The notes under the pieces are model-generated. The model saw nothing but the letters and a program-made list of their open reading frames with translations. It made no database searches and was not told the DNA's origin. From positions 124,001 through 188,000 of the forward strand of contig NZ_JNXT01000005.1 of the NCBI RefSeq assembly GCF_000716675.1: DNA of 64,000 nucleotides, read 5' to 3'. Position 1 is the first letter of the stretch. Every line of letters starts with the position of its first letter. The stretch is from Streptomyces alboflavus. GTDB lineage: Bacteria; Actinomycetota; Actinomycetes; Streptomycetales; Streptomycetaceae. Positions 16,743 through 24,810 of the stretch are shown one piece after another. A program made the position numbers and the translations under genes.

Positions 16743-18056
16743 CTATGCCTTGGTCTGCTCCTCGTCCAACGCCTTTGCCTCCTCCTCCGGTTCGCGTCCC
16801 GGAGTGGCCAGGTCGAACTTCTTGATCACGAAGAGGAACAGGAAGTAGTAGACCACCGCGAAGCACAGTCCGATCGGGATGATCAGCCAGGGTTTCGTGG
16901 CCAGGCTCCAGTTGATGACGTAGTCGATGAGGCCCGCGGAGAAGCTGAAGCCGTCCTTCACCCCGAGGCCCCAGGTGACCGCCATCGAGACGCCGGTGAG
17001 GATCGCGTGGATCGCGTACAGCGCGGGCGCGATGAACAGGAAGGAGTACTCGATCGGCTCGGTGATGCCGGTGACGAAGGACGTGAGGCCCACCGAGAGC
17101 ATCATGCCGCCGACCACCTTGCGCCGCTCCGGGCGGGCCGCGTGCGTGATCGCGAGGGCCGCCGCGGGCAGCGCGAACATCATGATCGGGAAGAAGCCCG
17201 AGGTGAACTGACCGGCTGTCGGGTCGCCCGCGAGGAAGCGGTTGATGTCGCCGTGGACGACCGTGCCGTCGGCCTTCGTGTAGTCGCCGAACTGGAACCA
17301 GACGAAAGTGTTCAGGAACTGGTGCAGGCCGACGGTGAGCAGCGCGCGGTTGGCCACGCCGAAGATGCCCGAGCCCAGCCAGCCGAGGTCGACCAGCCAC
17401 TTGGAGAAGCTGGTGAGGCCGTCGCCGATGGGCGGCCAGACCCAGACGCACAGGCCCGCGAAGACCAGGCCGACGAACGCCATGATGATCGGGACCAGGC
17501 GGCGGCCGTTGAAGAAGCCGAGCCAGTCGACCAGCTTCACGCGGTGGTAGCGCTGCCAGAACCAGGCGGCGAGCAGGCCCATCACGATGCCGCCGAACAC
17601 TCCTGGATTCTGGTACGCGGCCTGGCTGGAGGTGCCGTCCTCGGCGACGCAGACCCCGCTCCACATCCCGGCGCCCGCGAAGTCGGCGCCCGCCGCGCAG
17701 TCCTCGGGGAAGGCGCGCAGGACCGCGTAGTAGACGAGGAATCCGGCGACCGCGGCGAGTGCGGTGGAGCCGTCCGACTTCTTCGCCATGCCGATCGCGA
17801 CGCCGATGCAGAAGAGGAGGGGCAGGCCGAGCGAGGAGTCGAGCAGGGCGCCGCCCGCGGCCGCGAAGACCTTGGCCACATTGGTCCAGCCGAGGCCGTC
17901 GTCGCCGAAGACGTCCGGCTGGCCGAGCCGGTTGAGGATGCCCGCTGCGGGCAGTACGGCGATGGGCAGTTGCAGGCTGCGGCCCATCTTCTGCAGGCCC
18001 TGGAAAAGGCCGTTCCACCACTTCTTCTGGGGTATCGCGGCGGCAGTGGAACTCAT
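16743..18056 (-). CDS. nagE1: N-acetylglucosamine PTS permease EIIC (second copy)
   Basis: A 437-residue EIIC paralogue of nagE2, aligned along its whole length (LGRPLQLPIAVLPAAGIL-type start, GDPTAGQFTSGFFPIMMFALPAAALAIT, GITEPIEYSFLFIAPALYAIH). It differs in a loop near residue 120-150 with extra cysteines (EDCAAGADF, WSGVCVAEDG). The ATG at 18056 is chosen because GGAGGAA lies 7 bases upstream. A perfect dre site is 44 bases upstream. It presumably works with the same NagF EIIB; in S. coelicolor the nagE2 copy is the physiological transporter, so this one may be specialised or silent. Confidence 0.9.
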   Translation of the reverse strand: MSSTAAAIPQKKWWNGLFQGLQKMGRSLQLPIAVLPAAGILNRLGQPDVFGDDGLGWTNVAKVFAAAGGALLDSSLGLPLLFCIGVAIGMAKKSDGSTALAAVAGFLVYYAVLRAFPEDCAAGADFAGAGMWSGVCVAEDGTSSQAAYQNPGVFGGIVMGLLAAWFWQRYHRVKLVDWLGFFNGRRLVPIIMAFVGLVFAGLCVWVWPPIGDGLTSFSKWLVDLGWLGSGIFGVANRALLTVGLHQFLNTFVWFQFGDYTKADGTVVHGDINRFLAGDPTAGQFTSGFFPIMMFALPAAALAITHAARPERRKVVGGMMLSVGLTSFVTGITEPIEYSFLFIAPALYAIHAILTGVSMAVTWGLGVKDGFSFSAGLIDYVINWSLATKPWLIIPIGLCFAVVYYFLFLFVIKKFDLATPGREPEEEAKALDEEQTKA

Positions 18057-18099
18057 CGGCGTTCCTCCCGGAACCGGCCAGGTTTGGCGGTCGTTGAAA

Positions 18100-18115
18100 A
18101 CTGGTGTAGACCAGT
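18100..18115. promoter_or_regulatory. Perfect DasR (dre) operator between nagE1 and nagF
   Basis: ACTGGTGTAGACCAGT is a nearly perfect 16-base palindrome matching the dre consensus. It lies 44 bases upstream of nagE1 (-) and 165 bases upstream of nagF (+), so it could control either or both. Confidence 0.9.
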
Positions 18116-18279
18116 TGTGGACGGTGGTCGGCACCGCCCCCACTAGGGGTGACACCTTGATCGTCATGATTGGGTACGAGTGCCGTGACCGCCCGCGAAG
18201 ATGGGCCAACCGTGCGTTACCGTGACAAAGCGGACCTACGGTGTCGTGGCCGCGTCCTTTTCAGAGCAGGGAGAACACC

Positions 18280-18513
18280 ATGGCCAGCAAGGCTGAGAAG
18301 ATCGTTGCCGGGCTCGGCGGCATCGACAACATCGAAGAGGTCGAGGGCTGCATCACGCGCCTCCGTACGGAGGTCAAGGACCCGGGGCTGGTCGACGACG
18401 CCGCTCTGAAGGCCGCGGGGGCGCACGGGGTCGTGAAGATGGGGACGGCCGTCCAGGTCGTCATCGGGACCGACGCGGACCCGATCGCCGCCGACATCGA
18501 GGACATGATGTAG
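18280..18513 (+). CDS. nagF: N-acetylglucosamine PTS EIIB component
   Basis: A 77-residue free-standing EIIB domain. The phosphorylated Cys is in EEVEGCITRLRTEVKD, the hallmark of glucose-family EIIB proteins, followed by LKAAGAHGVVKMGTAVQVVIG. It takes phosphate from EIIA and passes it to GlcNAc during transport through the NagE EIIC proteins. The ATG at 18280 follows GGGAGAAC. It is divergent from nagE1 with a dre site between them, and ends at a strong hairpin terminator. Confidence 0.93.
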   Translation: MASKAEKIVAGLGGIDNIEEVEGCITRLRTEVKDPGLVDDAALKAAGAHGVVKMGTAVQVVIGTDADPIAADIEDMM

Positions 18514-18536
18514 CGCTTGCGCTGTGCTGAGCGTGG

Positions 18537-18575
18537 GTGAGGGCCTTGTTCCGGTCACTGGGACAGGGCCCTCAC
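18537..18575 (+). terminator. Hairpin terminator after nagF
   Basis: GTGAGGGCCTTGTTCC pairs with GGGACAGGGCCCTCAC (two G-U pairs) around a 7-base loop, 24 bases after the stop. Confidence 0.85.
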
Positions 18576-18589
18576 GCGTGCGTGGGCGC

Positions 18590-19012
18590 CCCCGATCGGC
18601 GCTCCGCTTTCTCTCGCTCGCCCGCCCGAACTCGCACCGGGCTGAGCGACAGCCCGGCACCCTCAGCCCCGAATGGGGCGCTCCCGATCGGCGCTCCGCG
18701 CCTCGTCCTCAAGCGCCGGACGGGCTTTCTCCCACCCGCCCGCCCCCGCCAGGGCTTCGGTCCGGGTGGGGCGCACTGCCTGCCCGGGGTCACTCAGCCC
18801 GCCTCGGCGAGGAGTCTGCGCTCGCCTCGGGGAAGTTTTCAGCCCGTCCGGCGTTTGAGGACGAGGCGCGGAGCGCCGATTCGGGGGAGGACTGTCCCAC
18901 CCGTCACGGGACGCCCGGCCCCGGGGTCCAGGGGCGGAGCCCCCCCCACGCGGCGGAGCCGCAAAGTGTCACAGCCGGGAAGGGGCGGGATTGGGGAAGG
19001 CCCCGCCAGGGC
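18590..19012. repeat. Composite of dispersed GC-rich repeats between nagF and rph (copy R4)
   Basis: This 450-base gap holds no gene. It is a patchwork of the same blocks as the other copies: GATCGGCGCTCCGC twice near 18593 and 18684, CCTCGTCCTCAAGCGCCGGA in one orientation near 18702, and GCCCGTCCGGCGTTTGAGGA in the other near 18842, ending with CGGGAAGGGGCGGGATTGGG. Opposite orientations allow large hairpins. Open frames across it are produced by the repeats and are not credible genes. Confidence 0.8.
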
Positions 19013-19028
19013 CCGATAGGGTCGCCGC

Positions 19029-19760
<732 letters not shown>

Positions 19761-19943
19761 GGCAGAGCGCCGGACGCGGCCCGAGTGGCGCGCGGCGCGG
19801 TCGAGTCGGGCGCGGGCGCGGGGGATGCGCGGTTCGGCTCGCCCGGCGTGGGAAGCAACCCTCGGGGCCCGGACGGGCGTTCTTACGGATGCGGGCGTAC
19901 GGGCCAAGCCGTACGCCCGCCCGCAACGGGGAGGGAATTCCGC

Positions 19944-20342
19944 ATGGCCGCGCGCCACCGCCGTACCGCTACCGCCATCATCACCGCTCTGATCGCAGTT
20001 CCGGCGGTCTCCGGCCTCGTGGCCTGCGACCCCGTCGACAAGGCCGTCGACTGCGTGAAGACGGCCGACGCGATCCACGACAACGTCCAGGACATGCAGG
20101 AGGCCGCCCAGGACGCCGCGCTGAACCCCGGCAAGGCCGACGACTCCCTGGACGACATCGAGGACAACCTCGACGACATCCGCGACAAGTCCGACGACGC
20201 CGACGTGGACAAGGCCCTGGACCACCTGGACAAGGCCATCGACAACATCCGCGACTCCTCCAAGGACGGCGGCGACAAGTCGCCCGACCTCAGCCCCGCC
20301 GTCGACGCGGCCAAGGAGCTGACGAAGGTCTGCACCGACTGA
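19944..20342 (+). CDS. Small secreted lipoprotein, Asp/Lys-rich
   Basis: A 132-residue protein with a basic N-terminus, hydrophobic core and lipobox SGLVAC (Cys at about residue 29), so probably lipid-anchored outside the membrane. The mature part is acidic with evenly spaced Asp and Lys, predicted as helical or coiled-coil, for example DDIEDNLDDIRDKSDDADVDKALDHL. Two further Cys residues occur near the start and end of the mature part. GGGGAGGG precedes the ATG by about 8 bases. No family that I can name with confidence; inserted between rph and rdgB. Confidence 0.75.
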   Translation: MAARHRRTATAIITALIAVPAVSGLVACDPVDKAVDCVKTADAIHDNVQDMQEAAQDAALNPGKADDSLDDIEDNLDDIRDKSDDADVDKALDHLDKAIDNIRDSSKDGGDKSPDLSPAVDAAKELTKVCTD

Positions 20343-20448
20343 CCTGCCGGGGCGGCGCACTCCGTGCCCGACGACACCCGGCGAGTGTCACGCCGACGGG
20401 ACGGGGGCGCGCCGGAGCGGCCGGTCGCGGGGCCGCGATACTGATCCC

Positions 20449-21051
20449 ATGACCCGTCTCATCCTCGCCACCCGCAACGCCGGCAAGCTCACCGAACTGA
20501 CGGCGATCCTCGCCGCCGCCCGGCTCGACCACGAGCTGGTCGGCGCGGACGCCTACCCGGACGTCCCCGACGTCAAGGAGACCGGCGTCACCTTCGCCGA
20601 GAACGCCCTCCTGAAGGCGCACGCCCTGGCCAAGGCCACCGGCCTGCCCGCCGTCGCCGACGACTCGGGCCTGTGCGTCGACGTGCTCGGCGGCGCCCCG
20701 GGCATCTTCTCCGCGCGCTGGGCGGGCCGCCACGGCGACGACCGCGCCAACCTGGACCTGCTCCTTGCCCAGCTCGGCGACATCGACGACCCGCACCGCG
20801 GCGCCCACTTCGCGTGCGCGGCGGCCCTCGCGCTGCCCGACGGCGCGGAGCGGGTGGTCGAGGGGCGGCTGCTCGGCACCCTGCGGCACACCCCGGCGGG
20901 CACGGGCGGCTTCGGCTACGACCCGGTGCTCCAGCCCGAGGGCGAGACCCGCACCTGCGCCGAGCTGACGGCCGACGAGAAGAACGCGATCAGCCACCGC
21001 GGCAAGGCGTTCCGCGCGCTGGTGCCTGTGGTGCGTGACCTGCTCGGCTGA
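20449..21051 (+). CDS. rdgB: XTP/dITP diphosphatase (RdgB/HAM1 family)
   Basis: Removes non-canonical purine nucleotides such as dITP and XTP from the pool. The 200-residue protein starts MTRLILATRNAGKLTEL, the family nucleotide-binding motif, and has TFAENALLKAHALAKATGLPAVADDSGLCVDVLGGAPGIFSARWAG with catalytic acidic residues and GFGYDPVLQPEG. The C-terminal NAISHRGKAFRAL completes the signature. It closes the conserved clpS-to-rdgB core. A two-way hairpin follows. Confidence 0.96.
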   Translation: MTRLILATRNAGKLTELTAILAAARLDHELVGADAYPDVPDVKETGVTFAENALLKAHALAKATGLPAVADDSGLCVDVLGGAPGIFSARWAGRHGDDRANLDLLLAQLGDIDDPHRGAHFACAAALALPDGAERVVEGRLLGTLRHTPAGTGGFGYDPVLQPEGETRTCAELTADEKNAISHRGKAFRALVPVVRDLLG

Positions 21052-21100
21052 CCAGGACGGAACCTGTCCTGTACGCGGCCGGACCGGGACCGGACACGGT

Positions 21101-21128
21101 GAAGGGCGCCCCCGCGGAGGCGCCCTTC
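21101..21128. terminator. Hairpin terminator between rdgB and tRNA-Leu
   Basis: GAAGGGCGCC pairs exactly with GGCGCCCTTC around an 8-base loop. It serves rdgB on the plus strand and the tRNA on the minus strand. Confidence 0.8.
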
Positions 21129-21136
21129 AGCACGTG

Positions 21137-21220
21137 TGCGGCCGGAGGGACTCGAACCCTCACGGGTGTTACCCCACTGGGACCTAAACCCAGCGTGACT
21201 GCCAGTTCCACCACGGCCGC
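21137..21220 (-). tRNA. tRNA-Leu, anticodon UAG
   Basis: Read on the minus strand, the acceptor stem is GCGGCCG/CGGCCGC with discriminator A, the anticodon arm is CTGGG-TTTAGGT-CCCAG giving anticodon TAG, the variable arm is long (class II), and the T arm is GAGGG-TTCGAGT-CCCTC. CCA is not encoded. It reads CUA codons, which are rare in Streptomyces. Confidence 0.95.
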
Positions 21221-21267
21221 GTGCCGCGCCCATCGTAATCGCCGCCCGGCCGGGGCTGCCGGGCGAG

Positions 21268-22791
21268 TCAGAACTTGGGCGCCGTGGCCTGCGCCGCGAC
21301 CAGCTCGGCGGCCTCCTCCTTGCTCTCCACCGACGGCGGCGAGCCGCTGAGGGGCCGCTGCGCGGTCTCCTTCATGCAGGCCACCGCGATGATGCCGACG
21401 ACGGCTGCGGCCATCGCGTAGTACGCGGGCATCATGTCCGTGCCCGTGACGCTGATCAGCGCGGTGATCACCAGCGGCGCGGTGCCGCCGAACAGCGAGG
21501 CGGACAGGTTGTAGCCCACCGAGAGGGAGCCGTAGCGCACGGGGGTGGGGAACAGCGCGGGCAGCGTCGCCGACATGGTGCCGAGCAGGCACACCAGGGA
21601 CAGGCCGAGCATCAGCATGCCCGCCGAGACGGCGACCAGGGCGCCCTGCTTGATCAGCAGGAAGGCCGGGACCGACAGGACGAGGAAGCCCACCATGCCC
21701 GTCATCAGGAGCGGCTTGCGGCCGTAGCGGTCCGACAGGACGCCGATCCGGTTGATCACCAGCATCAGGACCACCATCGTGGCGATGAGGATCAGCAGCC
21801 CGTGCGTGTCGTCGTAGCCGAGCTCGTCGGTCAGGTACGTCGGCATGTACGACAGGAGCATGTAGTCGGTGACGTTGTACGCGCCGACCAGGGCGACACA
21901 CAGGATCAGCGTCGGCCAGTACTGGCGGAAGATCTTCGCGAGGTCGCCCTTGGCGGACGTCTCGACGGCGGAGGCCGCCTCGGTCGCCGAGTGGTACGTC
22001 TGGTCCTCCAGCTTCTGGAACGCCGGGGTCTCGTCCAGGCGCAGCCGCAGATACAGGCCGACCAGGCCGAGCGGGCCCGCGACCAGGAACGGGATCCGCC
22101 AGCCCCACGCCTCCATGGCGCCGTCGTCCAGCGTCGTGGTCAGGATCGTGACCAGGCCGGCCGCGCCCACGTACCCGGCGAGGGTGCCGAACTCCAGGAA
22201 GCTGCCGAAGTAGCCGCGCCGCTTGTCCGGCGCGTACTCGGCGATGAACGTGGAGGCGCCGCCGTACTCGCCGCCCGTGGAGAAGCCCTGCACCAGACGG
22301 AAGACGATCAGCAGCACCGGGGCCCAGAAGCCGATGGCGGCATAGCTCGGGATCAGGCCGATGGCGAAGGTGCCGACCGCCATCAGGATCATCGTCAGGG
22401 CGAGGACCTTCTTGCGGCCGATCTTGTCGCCCATCGGGCCGAACACCATGCCGCCGAGCGGCCGCACCAGGAACGACACCGCGAAGGTGGCGAACGAGGA
22501 GATCAGCTGGGCGGTGTCGTTCCCGGACGGGAAGAAGACATGCCCGATGGTGACGGCCAGATAGCTGTAGATGCCGAAGTCGAACCACTCCATGGCATTG
22601 CCGAGCGAGGCCGCTTTCACCGCGCGCCGCACGGCCGCGTCGTCGGTCACCGTGATGTCGGTGCGCCGCAGGGGCGGGTTCCGGCGCCGTCTGATGGCCC
22701 GGAACAGGGTGCGGTGACGTTTCACCGCCGCCGGGTCGGTGCCGGGCAGGACATCGGCCTCGGGGTCGGCCGGTTGCTGGCTGGCCGCCAT
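21268..22791 (-). CDS. MHS-family MFS transporter (ProP/KgtP type)
   Basis: A 507-residue proton-coupled importer with about twelve membrane helices. Family signatures are NAMEWFDFGIYSYLAVTIGHVFFP after an 80-residue cytoplasmic N-terminus, FLVRPLGGMVFGPMGDKIGRKKVL, FRLVQGFSTGGEYGGASTFIAEYAPDKRRG, and GVLSDRYGRKPLL in the second half. Relatives carry proline/betaine, alpha-ketoglutarate, shikimate or citrate, so the substrate is open. The ATG at 22791 has AAAGGA 7 bases upstream. It lies downstream of bcp but a terminator separates them. Confidence 0.9.
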   Translation of the reverse strand: MAASQQPADPEADVLPGTDPAAVKRHRTLFRAIRRRRNPPLRRTDITVTDDAAVRRAVKAASLGNAMEWFDFGIYSYLAVTIGHVFFPSGNDTAQLISSFATFAVSFLVRPLGGMVFGPMGDKIGRKKVLALTMILMAVGTFAIGLIPSYAAIGFWAPVLLIVFRLVQGFSTGGEYGGASTFIAEYAPDKRRGYFGSFLEFGTLAGYVGAAGLVTILTTTLDDGAMEAWGWRIPFLVAGPLGLVGLYLRLRLDETPAFQKLEDQTYHSATEAASAVETSAKGDLAKIFRQYWPTLILCVALVGAYNVTDYMLLSYMPTYLTDELGYDDTHGLLILIATMVVLMLVINRIGVLSDRYGRKPLLMTGMVGFLVLSVPAFLLIKQGALVAVSAGMLMLGLSLVCLLGTMSATLPALFPTPVRYGSLSVGYNLSASLFGGTAPLVITALISVTGTDMMPAYYAMAAAVVGIIAVACMKETAQRPLSGSPPSVESKEEAAELVAAQATAPKF

Positions 22792-22853
22792 GGAGTGATC
22801 CTTTCGCTGACGGTGGTCCACGGGATCACTTGCTCGCACTCCGCGATCGCAAA

Positions 22854-22880
22854 CGAAAGCCCCCTGTGAGGGGGGCTTCG
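22854..22880 (-). terminator. Hairpin terminator after bcp
   Basis: CGAAAGCCCCC and GGGGGGCTTCG form an imperfect 10-bp stem around TGTGA, 45 bases past the bcp stop on the minus strand and before the MHS transporter. Confidence 0.75.
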
Positions 22881-22924
22881 TCACATGCGCGGGTGGCCGA
22901 GGGACCGGCGCCCGGCCAGGGGGA

Positions 22925-23392
22925 TCAGACCCCCAGATCCCTGATGATCTTGGCGACGTGGCCGGTCGCCTTCACGTTGTAGAAGGCGTGCTCGACCTTG
23001 CCCGTCTCGTCCACGACGACCGTCGAACGGATCACGCCGGTCACCGTCTTGCCGTACAGCTTCTTCTCGCCGAAGGCGCCGTACGCCTCCAGGGTCTCCT
23101 TGGACGGGTCGCCGACCAGCGTGACCTTCAGGTTCTCCTTCTCGCGGAACTTGGCGAGCTTCTCCGGCTTGTCGGGGGAGACGCCGATGACGTCGTAGCC
23201 CGCGGCCGCGAGCACGTCCAGGTTGTCGGTGAAGTCGCAGGCCTGCTTGGTGCAGCCGGGGGTCAGGGCGGCCGGGTAGAAGTACACGATGACCTTGCGG
23301 CCCTTGTGGTCCGCGAGGGAGACGTCCTTGCCGTCGGCGTCGGGCAGGGTGAAGGCGGGGGCGGTGTCCCCGGGCTGAAGTCGCTCGCTCAT
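22925..23392 (-). CDS. bcp: Thioredoxin-dependent peroxiredoxin (Bcp/PrxQ)
   Basis: A 155-residue cytosolic peroxidase that reduces hydrogen and alkyl peroxides using thioredoxin. The peroxidatic Cys is in YFYPAALTPGCTKQACDFTDN and the resolving Cys is five residues later, the atypical 2-Cys arrangement of Bcp. Other marks are APAFTLPDADGKDVSL and GVSPDKPEKLAKFREK. The usual third-position residue PAALTPGCT replaces the more common PKDNTPGCT, as often in actinobacteria. ATG start preceded by GGAGAC. Monocistronic, ending at a hairpin. Confidence 0.94.
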   Translation of the reverse strand: MSERLQPGDTAPAFTLPDADGKDVSLADHKGRKVIVYFYPAALTPGCTKQACDFTDNLDVLAAAGYDVIGVSPDKPEKLAKFREKENLKVTLVGDPSKETLEAYGAFGEKKLYGKTVTGVIRSTVVVDETGKVEHAFYNVKATGHVAKIIRDLGV

Positions 23393-23554
23393 TTCCGGTC
23401 TCCTCGTGGGCGGCACGCGCGGGCGCGCACGCATCAGGGTGTGGTGACGGAGTCGAGCGTAATAGGGGTGCCGTGGGGTGCGACGGGGGTGAAGCTGACA
23501 GACTGTGGAACGACCAGTACCGAGTACACGGAACACACCCACGGAGGCAGCGCG

Positions 23555-23881
23555 GTGTCGGATGCGGATGCCAGGACCCCTGCGCAGATCGAGGCGGACA
23601 TCAAGCGCCGGCGCGACCAGCTCGCCGAGACCCTCGACGAGATCGGGGTGCGGGTCCACCCGAAGACGATCGTCGGGGACGCCAAGGCCAAGATCTCTTC
23701 GAGCGTCGACCAGTCGCTCGGGCGGGCCTACGTCAGCGCGAACCGCCTCGTCTCCGATGTGAAGGCCCAGTTCGTCGCGGAGGACGGTGCGCCCCGCGTG
23801 GAGCGGATCGTGCCGGTGGCCCTGGTCGTGGTGGGCCTGGTGGGGCTCCTCGCGGCGGGCTCCAGGCGCCGCAAGGGCTGA
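23555..23881 (+). CDS. DUF3618 membrane-anchored protein
   Basis: A 108-residue protein that starts at GTG behind GGAGG. The N-terminal half matches DUF3618: RTPAQIEADIKRRRDQLAETLDEIGVRVHPKTIVGDAKAK, a charged amphipathic helix. A single membrane helix (VPVALVVVGLVGLLAAG) near the C-terminus is followed by a basic RRRKG tail. Proteins of this kind are common in actinobacteria, often near phage-shock or stress genes, but no function is established. It is divergent from bcp and lies 43 bases before the GroES-like gene. Confidence 0.85.
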   Translation: MSDADARTPAQIEADIKRRRDQLAETLDEIGVRVHPKTIVGDAKAKISSSVDQSLGRAYVSANRLVSDVKAQFVAEDGAPRVERIVPVALVVVGLVGLLAAGSRRRKG

Positions 23882-23924
23882 CCCGGAGGCGTACAAGGCG
23901 CGCGGGGGCAGGTAGGTTCGGGGC

Positions 23925-24281
23925 GTGAGCGCCAAGACATCTGAACCAAGCACCCACGACGACAAGCTGCCGATCCGGATGCTGCACGACCGCGTGCTCG
24001 TGCGTCAGGACACCGCGGAGGGCGAGCGGCGCTCCGGCGGCGGCATCCTGATCCCCGCGACCGCGGCCGTCGGCAAGCGCCTGGCCTGGGCCGAGGTCGT
24101 CGCCGTGGGGCAGAACGTGCGCACGGTGGAGCCCGGTGACCGGGTCCTGTACGACCCCGAGGACCGCGCCGAGGTCGAGGTGCGGGGCGTGGCGTACGTC
24201 CTGATGCGCGAGCGCGATCTGCACGCCGTGGCCGCGGACCGCTTCGAGGGGTCCGAGGACTCCACCGGCCTGTACCTGTAA
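23925..24281 (+). CDS. GroES-like co-chaperonin family protein
   Basis: A 118-residue protein with a chaperonin-10 fold: LPIRMLHDRVLVRQDTAEGERRSGGGILIPATAAVGKRLAWAEVVAVGQNVRTVEPGDRVLYDPED and a C-terminal VLMRERDLHAV. The mobile loop (ERRSGGGILIP) is recognisable. It is not the main groES, as no groEL follows and both termini carry extra segments; this second GroES-like protein is common in Streptomyces. GTG start. A 14-bp hairpin ends the gene. Confidence 0.87.
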   Translation: MSAKTSEPSTHDDKLPIRMLHDRVLVRQDTAEGERRSGGGILIPATAAVGKRLAWAEVVAVGQNVRTVEPGDRVLYDPEDRAEVEVRGVAYVLMRERDLHAVAADRFEGSEDSTGLYL

Positions 24282-24319
24282 CGCCCCGGGGCCCGGCGCC
24301 CCGGCCCGACGCAGCCGAG

Positions 24320-24351
24320 AAGGGGCTGGTGACCATCGTCACCAGCCCCTT
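24320..24351 (+). terminator. Perfect 14-bp hairpin terminator
   Basis: AAGGGGCTGGTGAC pairs with GTCACCAGCCCCTT around CATC, 38 bases after the GroES-like gene, just ahead of the guanidine riboswitch. Confidence 0.88.
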
Positions 24352-24377
24352 TCGCACGCCCTTTGCTACCTTGGAAG

Positions 24378-24421
24378 GACCCCGACGAGACGCGCCGTAC
24401 CGGGATCCGCAAAGACGACGC
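24378..24421 (+). ncRNA. Guanidine-III riboswitch
   Basis: The 44-base element contains CCCCGACGAGACGCGCCGTA, then CCGGGATCC and AAGACGACGC. This matches the guanidine-III pseudoknot as I recall it from Thermobifida fusca, with CGACGAG, GCGCCGTACC and AAGACGRCGC in the same order and spacing. It ends 32 bases before the SMR exporter gene. Guanidine binding is expected to expose the ribosome binding site TTCGGAGGTG and switch the exporter on. Confidence 0.9.
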
Positions 24422-24453
24422 ACCCCTGAAGTCCCTTTTTCGGAGGTGCCGTC

Positions 24454-24774
24454 ATGGCCTGGGTCCTGCTCGTCGTCGCCGGTCTGCTCGAGGTCGGCTG
24501 GTCGATCGGCATGAAGTTCACCGAGGGTTTCACCCGCCTGTGGCCGAGTGTGTTCACCGGCGCGGGCATCGTCGCCAGCATGCTGCTGCTGTCCTACGCC
24601 GCCAAGACCCTGCCCATCGGCACGGCCTACGGCGTGTGGGTCGGCATCGGCGCCGCCGGTGCCGCGCTGGTCGGCATGCTCGCGCTCGGCGAGCCCGCCA
24701 CCGCGGCCCGGATCTTCTTCGTCTGTCTGCTGCTCGTCGCCGTCGTGGGTCTGAAGGCGACGAGCGGCCACTGA
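24454..24774 (+). CDS. gdx: Guanidinium exporter of the SMR family (SugE/Gdx)
   Basis: A 106-residue protein with four membrane helices, the SMR size. It starts MAWVLLVVAGLLEVGWSIGMKFTEGFTRLWPS; the membrane Glu-13 in LLEVGW is the essential proton/substrate residue, and the GxWSxGMKxTxGFTRLWPS pattern with GTAYGVWVGIGAAGAALVG marks the SugE/Gdx branch rather than the multidrug EmrE branch. Gdx proteins work as dual-topology dimers that export guanidinium in exchange for protons. The guanidine-III riboswitch directly upstream strongly supports this function. Confidence 0.94.
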   Translation: MAWVLLVVAGLLEVGWSIGMKFTEGFTRLWPSVFTGAGIVASMLLLSYAAKTLPIGTAYGVWVGIGAAGAALVGMLALGEPATAARIFFVCLLLVAVVGLKATSGH

Positions 24775-24810
24775 GGCCAGGCCCTGTGGGGCCCCGGGGA
24801 CCCGGCGGCG

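Noticed and set aside
21137-21220. Attachment site for an integrated element at the tRNA-Leu gene
   Set aside because: No integrase and no repeat of the tRNA 3' end was seen nearby; flanking genes are ordinary chromosomal ones.
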